NCBI GenBank assembly: GCA_902806595.1
Contig: CADCXC010000005.1
Coordinates: forward strand, 1,860,001 to 1,924,000
DNA from: Pyrenopolyporus hunteri
Taxonomy: Eukaryota; Ascomycota; Sordariomycetes; Xylariales; Hypoxylaceae
DNA: 64,000 bases
Direction: 5' to 3'
A model generated the notes under the pieces. That model was not told the DNA's origin, searched no databases, and saw only the letters and a program-made list of their open reading frames with translations. The position numbers were made by a program, and so were the translations under genes. This document shows, piece after piece, positions 63,250 to 64,000 of this stretch; position 1 is the stretch's first letter; the number at the start of each line of letters is the position of its first letter.

Positions 63250-64000
63250 ATGTCACCTAATCAATCTCACCTTGATGCGCAGTCCTTCCCACCCGGGAAT
63301 ATCGATGGCTCGCAGCCTGTCGTTAAATCGGAACCCCAGCTCAACCCGATTGATTCGGCCGACCTGAATGGCTTTTCCTTGGATAACCATCACGATGGCC
63401 TTTCAAACGACGCTGCTTCGCACGGTCTGATCGACACATCTCAATTTCCAGACTTCCATTTCCCGTTCCAAGAAATCTCCGAGGCCGGCCAGATGATCAC
63501 CTTGGAAGACCACCCGAATGACCTGTTCGCCACACCCGGCCACGGCTCAATCTCATCGATTGGCGAACGGAAGGACTCGACCGCCTCTGCTCCTCACAGC
63601 GCTACTTATAACGTGATTGACCCATCGCAGCAGAATAGACGCCGTAGCGTCGACGGATCCGACGACGGAAGCCAGGAAAGCGCTCACGTTGGCACCAATT
63701 CCCTGGAAGACAACATGTCGGATGAATTTGGGCTTGCGACGGGTGGGCCCGGCGACGGAACCGAATTAGGGGGAAAGTTAAAGGAAAACAAATCCGATCC
63801 CGCGCCGGCTTGGAGCGAGCTAAAAACGAAGGCGGGGAAGGAGAGGAAAAGGCTACCTCTGGCATGCATTGCGTGTCGGAGGAAGAAGATACGTTGTTCG
63901 GGAGAGAAACCGGCGTGTAAGCATTGTCTTCGATCGCGGATCCCTTGCGTATACAAAGTCACCACACGAAAGGCAGCACCGAGAACAGACTATATGGCCA
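63250..64000 (+). CDS. Zn2Cys6 transcription factor, 5' part (cut by window end)
   Basis: Open from the ATG at 63250 to the window edge, 250 codons with no stop and no intron seen, so the gene is partial at its 3' end. Residues 1-205 are disordered and acidic, with Ser/Asp/His-rich segments. The DNA-binding cluster lies at about 209-240: LACIACRRKKIRCSGEKPAC followed by KHCLRSRIPCVYK, giving C-x2-C-x6-C-x6-C-x2-C-x6-C, the exact Zn2Cys6 spacing. A basic linker follows (TTRKAAPRTDYMA). The cluster is unusually far from the N-terminus, since many members have it within the first 50-100 residues. The regulator's targets cannot be inferred from this part. Everything about its activation domain lies outside the window. 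Confidence 0.93.
   Translation, partial: MSPNQSHLDAQSFPPGNIDGSQPVVKSEPQLNPIDSADLNGFSLDNHHDGLSNDAASHGLIDTSQFPDFHFPFQEISEAGQMITLEDHPNDLFATPGHGSISSIGERKDSTASAPHSATYNVIDPSQQNRRRSVDGSDDGSQESAHVGTNSLEDNMSDEFGLATGGPGDGTELGGKLKENKSDPAPAWSELKTKAGKERKRLPLACIACRRKKIRCSGEKPACKHCLRSRIPCVYKVTTRKAAPRTDYMA

Noticed and set aside
62843..63256. 137 aa minus-strand frame antisense to the Zn2Cys6 leader
   Set aside because: It overlaps the start of a well-supported gene, and its hydrophobic run comes from a purine tract on the other strand.

Overview
The window looks like nuclear DNA of a filamentous ascomycete. The genes carry short introns (50-211 bp) with GT donors and AG acceptors, the encoded proteins are fungal families (Cdc27, Nup82, Cbp20, Trs20, mL60, Pik1, NC2-alpha, separase, a Zn2Cys6 regulator), and gene spacing is 0.05-3 kb. 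Intergenic DNA is studded with CCTA/TAGG tetranucleotide runs and TACCTAGGTA-type palindromes. A sordariomycete, perhaps near Xylariales, is my inference, not a demonstration. All exon joins were worked out by eye from splice sites and reading-frame continuity.

Layout. 1-15 kb: a conserved-type hypothetical with an acidic tract (-), NADH-cytochrome b5 reductase (-), a DUF3605 protein (+), an SND2/TMEM208-like ER protein (-), APC3/Cdc27 (+) and a solitary histone H4 (+). 15-22 kb: a compact housekeeping block of TRAPP subunit Trs20 (-), mitoribosomal mL60 (+), cap-binding Cbp20 (-) and nucleoporin Nup82 (+). 22-29 kb: a low-complexity hypothetical (+), a SnoaL-like protein (+), a very GC-rich GFA-family protein (+) and an intron-containing tRNA-Leu(AAG) (-). 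29-38 kb: phosphatidylinositol 4-kinase Pik1 (-), NC2-alpha (-) and an HSL-type alpha/beta hydrolase with an N-terminal membrane segment (-). 39-47 kb: xylulokinase (-), a His-rich CDF metal transporter (-), a SIRT4-like sirtuin (+) and a small mitochondrial inner-membrane protein (-). 47.6-53.9 kb: separase in one exon (+). 53.9-63.2 kb: a gene-poor, repeat-rich stretch that ends at the 5' part of a Zn2Cys6 regulator, cut by the window edge.

Most genes are single-copy core functions: cell cycle (APC3, separase), chromatin and transcription (H4, NC2-alpha), mRNA export (Cbp20, Nup82), trafficking (Trs20, Pik1, SND2-like) and mitochondria (mL60, CDF, sirtuin, coiled-coil protein). They form no obvious pathway cluster. 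I found no secondary-metabolite backbone gene, intact transposon, CRISPR array or clear novel system. The best leads are the two uncharacterised low-complexity proteins, the palindromic CCTA/TAGG elements, the abrupt GC-rich blocks in xylulokinase and the GFA gene, and the 9.3 kb region upstream of the Zn2Cys6 gene.
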